The notes under the pieces: generated by a model | What the model saw: only the letters and a program-made list of their open reading frames with translations | Told to the model about the DNA's origin: nothing | Database searches by the model: none | Shown here: one piece after another, positions 8,447 to 15,816 of the stretch | Layout of the letters: the number at the start of each line of letters is the position of its first letter | Position numbering within the stretch: the stretch's first letter is position 1 | NCBI RefSeq assembly: GCF_000181495.1 | Contig: NZ_ABCF01000029.1 | Coordinates: forward strand, 1 to 36,350 | From: Bacillus sp. SG-1 | GTDB taxonomy: Bacteria > Bacillota > Bacilli > Bacillales > Bacillaceae_B | Direction of reading: 5' to 3' | Length of the DNA stretch: 36,350 nucleotides | Translations under genes and position numbers: made by a program

Positions 8447-9349
8447 TCAACGTCGTAAAGACAAATTGGGGTAGAGGCCGGCTTCTGCTGTTTCCGTATG
8501 AGGGGGCAGATATTTTTTAGACTGTTTAGGATACACACCTAAAGTAAAGAACCAGTTCCATTTTGTTTCCCTGTAGTGTCTGCCGATTTCACCATTGATG
8601 AGGAGATGAGGTTTCACTAGATTGCAAGTCAGCCCTTTTACGGTATAGGACTGATTTGTTTCTACATGTTTTATCACGACCACTTGTTCAATAATACCAG
8701 TGACTTCAAATAATCCCTCAACGACAGCTGTGTAGCGGGAATAGGCAGCTTTCATTTTTTCCAGGGCTTTAACGCAATCCCAGTTTTTGTGTAAAAGGTT
8801 AGGGAACTGATTTTTTAAGAGATGGTTGAGTATTTTTTCACAGAGGATGACATCGGGTTTGTGGGTCTGGATACAAGGGTGGATGCTGGCGAGAAGGGAG
8901 GTTTTCCTATGGGTGTCCATCCAGTTACCGAATTTAATTAACTGAAATAGAAATCGTTCAGCTTCCTTTTCCTTATGTGAGAGTTTTAGAGTATGGGGGC
9001 AGTACGTTGTAATGAATTCATCCCAAAAGGCATGACAGCAATCGTCCCATGACTCCAGATGACCATTATCACTTTTGGCATATAAAAAGTTGGACAGAAG
9101 ATGGAGGAAGTTGGTCGTGTTGGGGGTAACAGTGGTGGATTTGGCATAGCCTGTCAGGTCTTTTCCATAGAATAATAGATGCCCGCGCATACGCATGTTA
9201 AAGGTGGATCCAATTTCGACATTTTCAATGATTTGGGCTCTTTCTTCGGGGCTGTTGATGGGTCGTGACAAGACTTTCACGCTGAGGGGAGGTGACTTGC
9301 AGGCAGTGGCAGAATTTCCGCATCCGCAGAGGCAAGGTGGGGTTTTCAT
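8447..9349 (-). CDS. Unrecognised Cys-rich protein
   Basis: A 300-residue protein whose family I do not recognise. The N-terminus begins MKTPPCLCGCGNSATACK, with Cys at 6, 8, 10 and 17, which looks like a small metal-binding knot. The body is soluble and rich in His, Lys, Trp and Cys (ESWDDCCHAFWDEF, HKNWDCVKALEKM). The C-terminal half has a beta-rich stretch (VEGLFEVTGIIEQVVVIKHVETNQSYTVKGLTCNLV). A strong sigma-A promoter lies upstream, but no good ribosome site precedes the ATG. Lower-case-like codon habits are not evident; it reads as a genuine lineage-restricted gene. It is convergent with the lipoprotein gene. Confidence 0.6.
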   Translation of the reverse strand: MKTPPCLCGCGNSATACKSPPLSVKVLSRPINSPEERAQIIENVEIGSTFNMRMRGHLLFYGKDLTGYAKSTTVTPNTTNFLHLLSNFLYAKSDNGHLESWDDCCHAFWDEFITTYCPHTLKLSHKEKEAERFLFQLIKFGNWMDTHRKTSLLASIHPCIQTHKPDVILCEKILNHLLKNQFPNLLHKNWDCVKALEKMKAAYSRYTAVVEGLFEVTGIIEQVVVIKHVETNQSYTVKGLTCNLVKPHLLINGEIGRHYRETKWNWFFTLGVYPKQSKKYLPPHTETAEAGLYPNLSLRR

Positions 9350-9395
9350 TATACTATCAACCTACTTTCTGTTTGGTAAATATTGTTACACTTTT

Positions 9396-9424
9396 ATTAT
9401 AAGGGGCATTTTTCCATTTGTCAC
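9396..9424 (-). promoter_or_regulatory. Sigma-A promoter of the Cys-rich protein gene
   Basis: On the minus strand GTGACA (9424-9419), a 17-base spacer and TATAAT (9401-9396), about 45 bases before the ATG. The match to consensus is 11 of 12. Confidence 0.7.
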
Positions 9425-9494
9425 GTTAAAAGGAATCTGCGCTGCTGTGATAGAATTCTAGTAGAGATACATTATTCATAGGGAGGAAATAGAT

Positions 9495-10364
9495 ATGGCT
9501 GCACAAGAAGGTTTCATAGACGTAACCGGGGGAAAGGTCTGGTACCAAATACATAATAGAGAATCCACGAATACTCCAGTCATCATTTTGCACGGTGGTC
9601 CGGGATCATCGCATTATTCCATGCAGGGGCTGCGCATCCTGGCAGAAGACCGTCCGGTGATCTTCTATGATCAGTTAGGCTGCGGGAAATCTGACCGTCC
9701 GACGGATCAATCGCTATGGAACATTGACCGTTTTGTAGAAGAATTGGAACAGGTGAAGGATGGATTGGACATGAAAGAGTTCCATATTCTTGGCCATTCC
9801 TGGGGTACGACCTTAGCGGCTGCCTATTACCTGGCCAAGCCTGAAGGGATCAAGAGTATCATTTTTTCAAGTCCATGCTTGAGCGCTCCACTATGGGCGG
9901 AAGATCAAGAGGAGAACCGTAAGTTGCTGCCGGCAGACGTGCAGGAAACCTTGAGAAGAAATGAAGAAAACGGGACAACTGATTCTGACGAATATAAAAA
10001 AGCTACCGAGGTATTCAATAAGCACTTTGTTTGCAGGCTGGATCCTTATCCGGAATTTTTGAAAAAAGGAAGAGAGTTCAGAGGACCGGAAGTTTACAAT
10101 ATCATGTGGGGACCATCCGAGTTTCATGTCACGGGCAATCTCAAAAGCTTTGATTGCACCGAACAATTGAAGGATTTCACCATTCCGACACTGTATACGT
10201 GCGGACGCTACGATGAAGCAACGCCGAAATCGACCGAATACTTCAGATCTTTGACGCCAAATGGTAAGTTCCATGTGTTTGTACAAAGTGCGCACATGCC
10301 ATATGTGGAAGAGCCGGAAGAGTATGTAAGGGTGATTGGTGAGTTTTTGGCGAGTGTGGATTGA
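9495..10364 (+). CDS. Proline iminopeptidase-family alpha/beta hydrolase
   Basis: A 289-residue cytoplasmic serine peptidase of the S33 family, which releases N-terminal proline from peptides. Visible marks: HGGPG (33-37) for the oxyanion hole, DQLGCGKSDRP (59-69), GHSWG (100-104) with nucleophile Ser102, GRYDEATP with Asp240, and QSAHMPYVEEP with His267. The length is normal. GGGAGGAAATAG precedes the ATG. A strong bidirectional terminator separates it from the convergent DUF2935 gene. Related amino-amidases share this architecture, so the exact substrate is inferred. Confidence 0.88.
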   Translation: MAAQEGFIDVTGGKVWYQIHNRESTNTPVIILHGGPGSSHYSMQGLRILAEDRPVIFYDQLGCGKSDRPTDQSLWNIDRFVEELEQVKDGLDMKEFHILGHSWGTTLAAAYYLAKPEGIKSIIFSSPCLSAPLWAEDQEENRKLLPADVQETLRRNEENGTTDSDEYKKATEVFNKHFVCRLDPYPEFLKKGREFRGPEVYNIMWGPSEFHVTGNLKSFDCTEQLKDFTIPTLYTCGRYDEATPKSTEYFRSLTPNGKFHVFVQSAHMPYVEEPEEYVRVIGEFLASVD

Positions 10365-10385
10365 GGGTCTTTTATAAGGAACAGT

Positions 10386-10416
10386 AAAAAGGGGATGGAG
10401 TTTTTCCCCTTTTTCC
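10386..10416. terminator. Bidirectional terminator
   Basis: AAAAAGGGGA (10386-10395) pairs with TCCCCTTTTT (10405-10414). The A and T tracts on either side make it work in both directions for the convergent genes. Confidence 0.85.
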
Positions 10417-10427
10417 CGTTGTGAGAA

Positions 10428-11216
10428 TCAGGTGTACTGCAGGTGAGCATCAAACATGTCGATGATTTCTAGGAATCTCTCCGCTTCTCTAAACGTATGG
10501 TCCGCCAAAAGGGGATGAATGTTACTCTTGATACGGCATTCCTCAATTAATTCTCTTGCGGTTTTCTTGAAATCCCGTAAGGAAGCGACCGACACTTTAT
10601 TTTGATTCAAAAATTGATTCAATATAGGCTTTGTTTCTGATTGAGGCTTCATGGATTCCAAATCAACTGCCTGAAAAACCAGCTGGTCAAAGTCATGGCT
10701 GAATTCCTTAGCCTGATCTACCAGTTTTCTTTCCGATGGATCTAAAAGATGTCCAATGAATTTTGCATGATCGGCCATGATTTTTAAGAAGAAAACATTC
10801 TCCTCGATAATGGCTTCCGGTTTCGGGGCCAGCTTTCCTTCATTCAGTTCTTGCAGGCGATTGGCAAAGTAGGCAGCCTCCCTGCTAATATGGTCTAACA
10901 ATAAAGGGAAGTTGTTTGACCGGATCTCGCAGCGGAGTGTCAGTCCGAGTACTTTTCTCTTAAAGTGCCAAATTGCAGCGGCTGCTTGATAAACCTCACT
11001 ATTAAATGCCTGCACCTGATGTAAATCTGAATTCGGCGTAAACCTTGCCAGTTTTTCTTCGATTCTTTCAAAAAGAGTAATAAACTGCTTAGCTTCATTG
11101 ATCAGCTGCTGCTGTTCATACGTAAATCCGAGACTCAAAAATAACGCATGCTCTTTCATGATCCTCGACCAGAATTGAATTTCATCCAACGACCTTGCCA
11201 CTATTGGGTTTGCCAT
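10428..11216 (-). CDS. DUF2935 family protein
   Basis: A 262-residue helical protein of the DUF2935 family, common in Bacillaceae and without known function. It is a tandem duplication: FWSRIMKEHALFLSLGF near residue 15 and NVFFLKIMADHAKFIGHLL near 145 are equivalent segments, each at the head of a four-helix-like half with conserved Glu/His positions suggestive of metal binding, as in ferritin-like or hemerythrin-like bundles (inference). GGGGGA precedes the ATG by 4 bases. It stands alone. Confidence 0.85.
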   Translation of the reverse strand: MANPIVARSLDEIQFWSRIMKEHALFLSLGFTYEQQQLINEAKQFITLFERIEEKLARFTPNSDLHQVQAFNSEVYQAAAAIWHFKRKVLGLTLRCEIRSNNFPLLLDHISREAAYFANRLQELNEGKLAPKPEAIIEENVFFLKIMADHAKFIGHLLDPSERKLVDQAKEFSHDFDQLVFQAVDLESMKPQSETKPILNQFLNQNKVSVASLRDFKKTARELIEECRIKSNIHPLLADHTFREAERFLEIIDMFDAHLQYT

Positions 11217-11351
11217 TTAGTTCCCCCTTTCCAGGTTTCTATTTTGAAATATATGTATGATCTGTTTGTCCAGATTCTTCAAGATTGATTTAGTTGGGAG
11301 GGGAAGGAGTTTTTTAGGTAGAGGATGCCTCCTTTACTATTTCAAGGAGGA

Positions 11352-11393
11352 AAAAAACAATCCGTTGCTCTTGTAAGCAGCGGATCGTTTTTA
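11352..11393 (-). terminator. Terminator left behind by the decayed reductase gene
   Basis: On the minus strand AACGATCCGCTGC pairs with GCAACGGATTGTT (one mismatch, one wobble) and is followed by a run of seven T. It follows the reductase remnant, consistent with the original end of the dioxygenase/reductase transcript. Confidence 0.75.
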
Positions 11394-11640
11394 GAGCTTT
11401 GCTCCAAGCTTCTACTTCATCAAGCATTGGAATAAGACGCAGCTCCTGAGGCTTGAATGCTGTTCCGTTTTCGAAATCTCTGAACAAGGAAAGTGTTGGA
11501 GGCGTTCGGACATCTGCGACCTTTAATTCACCGAGGATTCCCCAAAGGTGTTCAGCTGCACGCGCCTCCTGTTGGACCGTAGCTCACGATGAATTTTTTC
11601 ATTTGTCATTGTTAATTCCATCTCCGTTTGCTTTGAATAT
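11385..11640 (-). pseudogene. Remnant of an NAD(P)H-dependent FMN reductase
   Basis: No intact frame exists, but the minus strand carries recognisable pieces of a flavodoxin-fold NADPH-dependent FMN reductase. One frame gives KFIVSYGPTGG (cf. the family's FVSYGG turn). After a frameshift near 11570 another gives ARAAEHLWGILGELKVADVR, then LSLFRDFENGTAFKP and MLDEVEAWSKALKTI, the C-terminal part of this family. Roughly the first 100 codons are missing or unrecognisable, and stops interrupt the rest. It lies directly behind the dioxygenase gene in the same direction and ahead of a terminator, so it was probably the second gene of that operon. Confidence 0.75.
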
Positions 11641-11661
11641 TCCCGTTGGACTTAGCACCTC

Positions 11662-12501
11662 TTATAAGACTTCCAAAAGGATTCGGTTGCCGGATGGATC
11701 TTCTGTCATGAAGCCTTCTGTTACAGCTGCACCGATGCTTTTTAGCCGTTCAACAATCTCCTTGCGTTTTTCCTTGTTTGGCAGCATCAACGTGTAGAAT
11801 TCCAGTCCTGCACTATTGGCCGCAGGGGGAGGAGCACCTGTACCATTCCAAGTATTTAATCCGATATGATGATGATAGTTGCCGGTAGAAATGAACAGCG
11901 CCTGACTGCCGTATCGGGAGACCACATCAAATCCAAGTCCCTTTGTATAAAACTCTTCCGTTTTTGCCAGTTCTGATACATGAAGATGAATATGCCCTAT
12001 GACGGTTTGCACCGGTAGCCCATTCCATGGATGATCCCTTTTAATAGAAAGGAGATCGTTGAAATCCAGGGGATCGACTGCCATGTTCACTTCATTGTTC
12101 GTCCAGTTCCAGTCGGAAGCTGGGCGATCAGTGTAAATTTCTATGCCGTTACCGTCGGGGTCCGAGAAATACAGTGCTTCGCTAACAAGGTGATCTGACG
12201 AACCGATTCGTAAACCGATATCGGAAAAATGTTGTACGATATTGGCCAAATCATCGCGTTCTGGCAGAAGAAGGGCAAAGTGGTATAACCCTGTCGTTCT
12301 GCCGGTTTTCGGAAGGATGTCTTCAGGCTGCTCGAGATTCAGCAGAGCCGTTTTTCCATCGGCAGTCAGGCTGGCGGTTCTTTCTGTCTGTTCAAGTACT
12401 TTGAATCCGACGAGTTCTTTATAAAAAAGCAGTGAACGTTCTAAGTTTTCTACTTTAAGATTTACATTCCCGACAAATGTCATTGGTGCTTGATGAAACA
12501 T
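11662..12501 (-). CDS. VOC-family ring-cleavage dioxygenase (CatE/MhqO-like)
   Basis: A 279-residue extradiol-type dioxygenase with two vicinal-oxygen-chelate modules. The N-terminal half contains GLYHFALLLP and DPDGNGIEIYTD. The C-terminal half supplies the likely Fe(II) ligands: the GHIHLHV histidines (170-174), HHHIGLNTW (210-218) and the Glu in ILLEVL near the end. In Bacillus, relatives (CatE, MhqO) open catechol or hydroquinone rings under quinone stress. CAGGAGGGATT precedes the ATG. It is transcribed divergently from a DUF24 regulator with operator-like palindromes between them, and is followed by a decayed FMN reductase gene, matching quinone-detoxification operons. Substrate is inferred. 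Confidence 0.87.
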   Translation of the reverse strand: MFHQAPMTFVGNVNLKVENLERSLLFYKELVGFKVLEQTERTASLTADGKTALLNLEQPEDILPKTGRTTGLYHFALLLPERDDLANIVQHFSDIGLRIGSSDHLVSEALYFSDPDGNGIEIYTDRPASDWNWTNNEVNMAVDPLDFNDLLSIKRDHPWNGLPVQTVIGHIHLHVSELAKTEEFYTKGLGFDVVSRYGSQALFISTGNYHHHIGLNTWNGTGAPPPAANSAGLEFYTLMLPNKEKRKEIVERLKSIGAAVTEGFMTEDPSGNRILLEVL

Positions 12502-12536
12502 GTGAATCCCTCCTGTATTTCACGTTTTGTTATTTG

Positions 12537-12584
12537 GTTACTTTATGTAACTAATTATATTTTTTGTAACTTGATTACGTCAAG
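12537..12584 (-). promoter_or_regulatory. Dioxygenase promoter with candidate DUF24-regulator operator
   Basis: Minus-strand promoter TTGACG (12583-12578), an 18-base spacer and TATAAT (12559-12554). A palindrome GTTAC-N5-GTAAC (12537-12551) sits just downstream of the -10. A third GTAAC lies at 12566-12570 inside the spacer, and CTTGA-N5-TCAAG (12570-12584) overlaps the -35. Repressor binding here would block transcription of the dioxygenase and could also affect the divergent regulator gene. Confidence 0.6.
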
Positions 12585-12656
12585 TATCTTTTTGAGTAAA
12601 AGTAATTTAGTTTCAAAGTGGATTTGGGTATAATAGAAGGCAAGGAGTTGATCTCG

Positions 12657-12980
12657 ATGGATACATCAATTTGTCCAAGATTTGAAAAGGCCATGGGCAT
12701 ACTGAGCCAAAGGTGGACGGGCATCATCGTTTACCAGCTGCTGTCCGGACCACAGCGTTTCAGTGCCATCAGTTCTGACATTGGTGTCAGCAACCGTGTG
12801 CTTTCAGAGAGGTTAAAAGAATTGGAGAATGAGGGGATCGTGAAGCGGGAAGTGTACCCGGAAACTCCAGTTCGGATTGAATATTCACTGACAGATAAAG
12901 GAATGGCATTAGAGCCCCTTATAAGAGATATAGAAAAGTGGTCACAGACCTGGCTGGAAGCCGGAAGTGACTCGGAATAA
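12657..12980 (+). CDS. HxlR/DUF24 (MarR-type) redox regulator, YodB/CatR-like
   Basis: A 107-residue winged-helix repressor. It resembles YodB and CatR over its length: MDTSICPRFEKAMGILSQRW, SNRVLSERLKELENEGIVKREVYPETPVRIEYSLTDKG. Its only cysteine is Cys6, the position of the conserved redox-sensing Cys in YodB/CatR, where quinones or diamide cause thiol modification or intersubunit disulfide formation and derepression. The ATG at 12657 is preferred over an in-frame upstream start because CAAGGAG precedes it by 9 bases. A TATAAT lies at 12629-12634. The neighbouring dioxygenase is the obvious target. Confidence 0.88.
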   Translation: MDTSICPRFEKAMGILSQRWTGIIVYQLLSGPQRFSAISSDIGVSNRVLSERLKELENEGIVKREVYPETPVRIEYSLTDKGMALEPLIRDIEKWSQTWLEAGSDSE

Positions 12981-13022
12981 AAAGGATGCAACAGAGCTAT
13001 TTTGCTCTTTGTGTCCTTTTTT
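12981..13022 (+). terminator. Terminator of the regulator gene
   Basis: AAAGGATGCAACAGAGC pairs with GCTCTTTGTGTCCTTT with one or two mismatches and runs into TTTTTT, directly after the stop codon. Confidence 0.8.
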
Positions 13023-13029
13023 CTATTTT

Positions 13030-13971
13030 GGAGGGAGGGTATGGTGTTGCCAATTTCACATTTGGGAAGGATGGACCCCGTTAGTGAGAGGTTATGAGGG
13101 TGTTGAATTGAGTTTTGGTTGAATCGACCCCGTCAAAGAGAGGGGATGAGGTTGTCGAATTGAGTTTTGGAGGAATCGGCCCCGTCAAAGAGATGGTATG
13201 AGGGTGTCGAATTGGATTTTGGGAGGAATCGGCCCCGTCAAAGAGAGTGTATGAGGGTGTCGAATTGAGTTTTGTTTGAATCGGCCCCGTCAAAGAGATG
13301 GTATGAGGGTGTCGAATTGGATTTTGGTTGAATCGGCCCCGTCAAAGAGAGGTTATGAGGGTGTCGAATTGATTTTTGATTGAATCGGCCCCGTCAAAGA
13401 GAGGGTATGAGGTTGTCGAATTGGATTTTGTTTGAATCGGCCCCGTCAAAGAGAGGTTATGGGGTGGTCGAATTTGGTTTTGGGAGGAATCGGCCCCGTT
13501 AAAGAGAGGTTATGGGGTTGTCGAATTTGGTTTTAGGAGGAATCGACCCCGTCAAAGAGAGGGTATAAGGGTGTTGAATTGAGTTTTGGTTGAATCGCCC
13601 CCGTCAAAGTGAGGGTATAAGGGTGTCGAATTGGATTTTGGTTGAATCGGCCCCGTTAAAGAGAGGTTATGAGGGTGTCGAATTGGATTTTGGTTGAATC
13701 GGCCCCGTCAAAGAGAGGTTATGAGGTTGTCGAATTGAGTTTTGGAGGAATCGGCCCCGTCAAAGAGAGGTTATGGGGTTGTCGAATTTGGTTTTGGGAG
13801 GAATCGGCCCCGTCAAAGAGAGGTTATGAGGGTGTCGAATTGGATTTTGGTTGAATCGACCCCGTCAAAGAGAGGTTATGGGGTGGTCGAATTGAGTTTT
13901 GGTTGAATCTCCCCCGTCCAAAAGCGCTTTTGAGGTTGTCGATTTCGCCTTAAATTACAATCGACCCTATC
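13030..13971. repeat. Tandem array of about 17 units of 52-53 bp
   Basis: Starting at 13076, units beginning CCCCGTCAAAGAGAGGTTAT repeat every 52 or 53 bases to about 13963. Each continues with GAGGGTGTCGAATTGG, a variable TTTTGG(TT/GA) part and GAATCGG. Inner units are 85-100% alike by eye. The first (13030-13075) and last (from 13912) are degenerate, as expected of an ageing array growing from its middle. Because 52 is not a multiple of three and frames are interrupted, it is not coding. The last unit holds a perfect palindrome CAAAAGCGCTTTTG. It lies between the regulator's terminator and the BCCT gene; there is no other feature in this stretch. Confidence 0.93.
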
Positions 13972-13986
13972 ATAATACTTTACTAC

Positions 13987-14027
13987 TTTAAACCACTAAA
14001 AGGGACTGTCCCTTTTAGTGGTTTAAA
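13987..14027. repeat. Dispersed palindrome, copy 3
   Basis: Perfect 20-bp arms around T14007, core AAAAGGGACTGTCCCTTTT. It separates the 52-bp array from the BCCT promoter. Confidence 0.88.
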
Positions 14028-14069
14028 ATACTAAAGCACACGCCACGTTCCACGAATAAAAAATGAAAT

Positions 14070-14094
14070 GTTTTAAATTCTCCGACAAGGGTAT
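14070..14094 (+). promoter_or_regulatory. Sigma-B-type promoter of the BCCT gene
   Basis: GTTTTA (14070-14075), a 13-base spacer and GGGTAT (14089-14094), close to the general-stress consensus GTTTAA-N12-15-GGGTAT. It lies 40 bases before the ATG. Osmolyte transporters under sigma-B are known in Bacillus (for example opuE). Confidence 0.65.
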
Positions 14095-14133
14095 ATGAAG
14101 TAAGCTAAATTTTATATAGTTGCAGGAGGATTT

Positions 14134-15702
14134 ATGAGTAGTAAGAGTTTGATTGATTACAAGATTTTTATACCCGCACTTTTAATTCTTATAGGGATTG
14201 GTATTCCGCTGGCTCTGTATGAGAACGAGTCACTGGAAATGCTTAATTCTATTTTTGATTCGATTGTATCTGTGTTTGGCTGGGGATATCTTTGGTATGG
14301 GGTACTCCTTGTAGCAGCCGCAATCTACTTTTCTTTTTCTAAATATGGACAGGTGGTATTGGGGGATCCAAATGAAAAACCTCACTTTACCATGTTCGAA
14401 TATGCTTCCATCCTTATTGCGATGGGTGTCGGATCGACGATTATGCGGACGGGCATGCTGCAATGGACTTCAGTCGCAAACGATCCGCCCGCAGGTGTGG
14501 AACCAGGTTCAGCCGAAGCGCTTCTCTGGGGAAATGCCTATAGTATGTTCTTGTGGGGTTTCCAGGTGTTTGCTATATTCGTGATGATTGCTCCGGCAAT
14601 GGGGTATGTTCTTCATGTGAAAAAGCGCCCGCTGATGCGTATCTCAGAAGCTTGCCGTATCCTTTTTGGCAACAAGTTCACGGATGGCTGGGGCGGTAAA
14701 TCGCTTGATATCCTGTTTTTACTGAGTATTTTGACGGGAGCAGCCGTAACATTAGGGCTCGGTGCACCTATTATTACGCATAACTTATCGGCACTTTTCA
14801 ACATTGAAGTAACATTCGGATTGACCATAATTGTTACAATTGTTTGGGTTATTCTATTCTCGTTCAGTGCCTACATGGGGATCGACAAAGGGATAAAACG
14901 GTTGAGTACAATGAATATGTATCTGGCAGGACTTTTTGGATTGTTTATTATAGTAGCCGGTCCCGGTGTCTTCATATTAAATTATTTTTCTGATAGTTTC
15001 TCTTTCTTATTATCAAACTATCTCAATTTTTCATTAAACACAGATTCGGTGCATCTTGGGGAAGCTTCCCACATCCAGAGCAACACCGTATTCTGGTTTG
15101 CTTACAGTGCCACGTGGGCAATGCTCCATAGTGTATTTGCTGCCAAGATTTCAAAAGGCAGGACGATTAAAGAAATGATCCTGACTTACCTGTTGGCCCC
15201 TACATTATTATCATGGGTGGCCACTGGTGTACTCGGCGGTTTGGGGGTTCACCGGTATTTAACCGGAGACCTGGACATTTTGAGCTTCATTCAAGAAGAA
15301 GAACGAATGGCCGCCATACCGCAGATATTATCCACACTGCCATTTGGCGAATTTGCTATTATGGTCTTTATTGTAGTGGCACTCATATTCTTGACAACCA
15401 CACTGGATTCAACGACATATACGGTAGCCGCTTATACAAGTACGAGAGATATGAGCCGGTTTGAACCAACGAAAATGTTACGTATCGTGATAGCTGCCGT
15501 CATTACGGGTATGGCTTTGTTATTGATGAGGATCGGAGGTCTTCCGCCGCTTGGCGTTGTCTCCGGGCTGATGGGACTGCCGGTCATCGTTATTCAGTTT
15601 TTACTCATTTATGCAGCCAAGCGCATGATGGATAAGGATATGGCGTGGCAATATAATACAAGAAACAACAATTATTCCAAGGATGAAAGAACAGTTTCAT
15701 AA
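14134..15702 (+). CDS. BCCT-family transporter (divergent)
   Basis: A 522-residue betaine/carnitine/choline-type transporter with about 12 membrane segments. Family marks: LGDPNEKPHFTMFEYASILIAMGVG in the first third and KISKGRTIKEM around residue 340, followed by FLTTTLDSTTYTVAAYTS. The substrate-box tryptophans are changed: where classical members have a GxGxGxxFWGVAEP segment this one reads GVGSTIMRTGMLQW, and the usual W-x-x-W-W-x-x-W box is FWFAYSATWAML (near 318-330). The substrate may therefore not be a simple betaine. GCAGGAGG precedes the ATG, and a sigma-B-like promoter lies 40 bases upstream. It is monocistronic, with its own terminator. Confidence 0.87.
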   Translation: MSSKSLIDYKIFIPALLILIGIGIPLALYENESLEMLNSIFDSIVSVFGWGYLWYGVLLVAAAIYFSFSKYGQVVLGDPNEKPHFTMFEYASILIAMGVGSTIMRTGMLQWTSVANDPPAGVEPGSAEALLWGNAYSMFLWGFQVFAIFVMIAPAMGYVLHVKKRPLMRISEACRILFGNKFTDGWGGKSLDILFLLSILTGAAVTLGLGAPIITHNLSALFNIEVTFGLTIIVTIVWVILFSFSAYMGIDKGIKRLSTMNMYLAGLFGLFIIVAGPGVFILNYFSDSFSFLLSNYLNFSLNTDSVHLGEASHIQSNTVFWFAYSATWAMLHSVFAAKISKGRTIKEMILTYLLAPTLLSWVATGVLGGLGVHRYLTGDLDILSFIQEEERMAAIPQILSTLPFGEFAIMVFIVVALIFLTTTLDSTTYTVAAYTSTRDMSRFEPTKMLRIVIAAVITGMALLLMRIGGLPPLGVVSGLMGLPVIVIQFLLIYAAKRMMDKDMAWQYNTRNNNYSKDERTVS

Positions 15703-15707
15703 AAATG

Positions 15708-15752
15708 AAATGCCTGATTTCAGCAGTTATGGCTGTAATCAGGCATTTTTTT
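15708..15752 (+). terminator. Terminator of the BCCT gene
   Basis: AAATGCCTGATTTCAGC (15708-15724) pairs with GCTGTAATCAGGCATTT (15732-15748) with one mismatch, followed by T. Confidence 0.88.
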
Positions 15753-15784
15753 AGGGTATACGAGGGTAAAATAAAGTAGATGTG

Positions 15785-15816
15785 AAAAAACAACAATGTC
15801 TAGAAATTAGTTGTTT
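15785..15816 (-). terminator. Weak terminator of the sensor kinase gene
   Basis: On the minus strand AAACAAC and GTTGTTT can pair around a 15-base loop and lead into TTTTTT. The stem is short and AT-rich. Confidence 0.4.

Noticed and set aside
13669..13854. Short open frame inside the 52-bp array
   Set aside because: The unit length is not a multiple of three, there is no ribosome site, and the frame exists only because neighbouring units happen to be alike.
13918..13931. CAAAAGCGCTTTTG as a cre site for the BCCT gene
   Set aside because: It is a perfect palindrome but misses the outer TG/CA of the cre consensus and lies 200 bases upstream inside the last array unit.
13076..13963. CRISPR array
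   Set aside because: The whole 52-bp unit repeats; there are no unique spacers of constant size between short repeats, and no cas gene is nearby.
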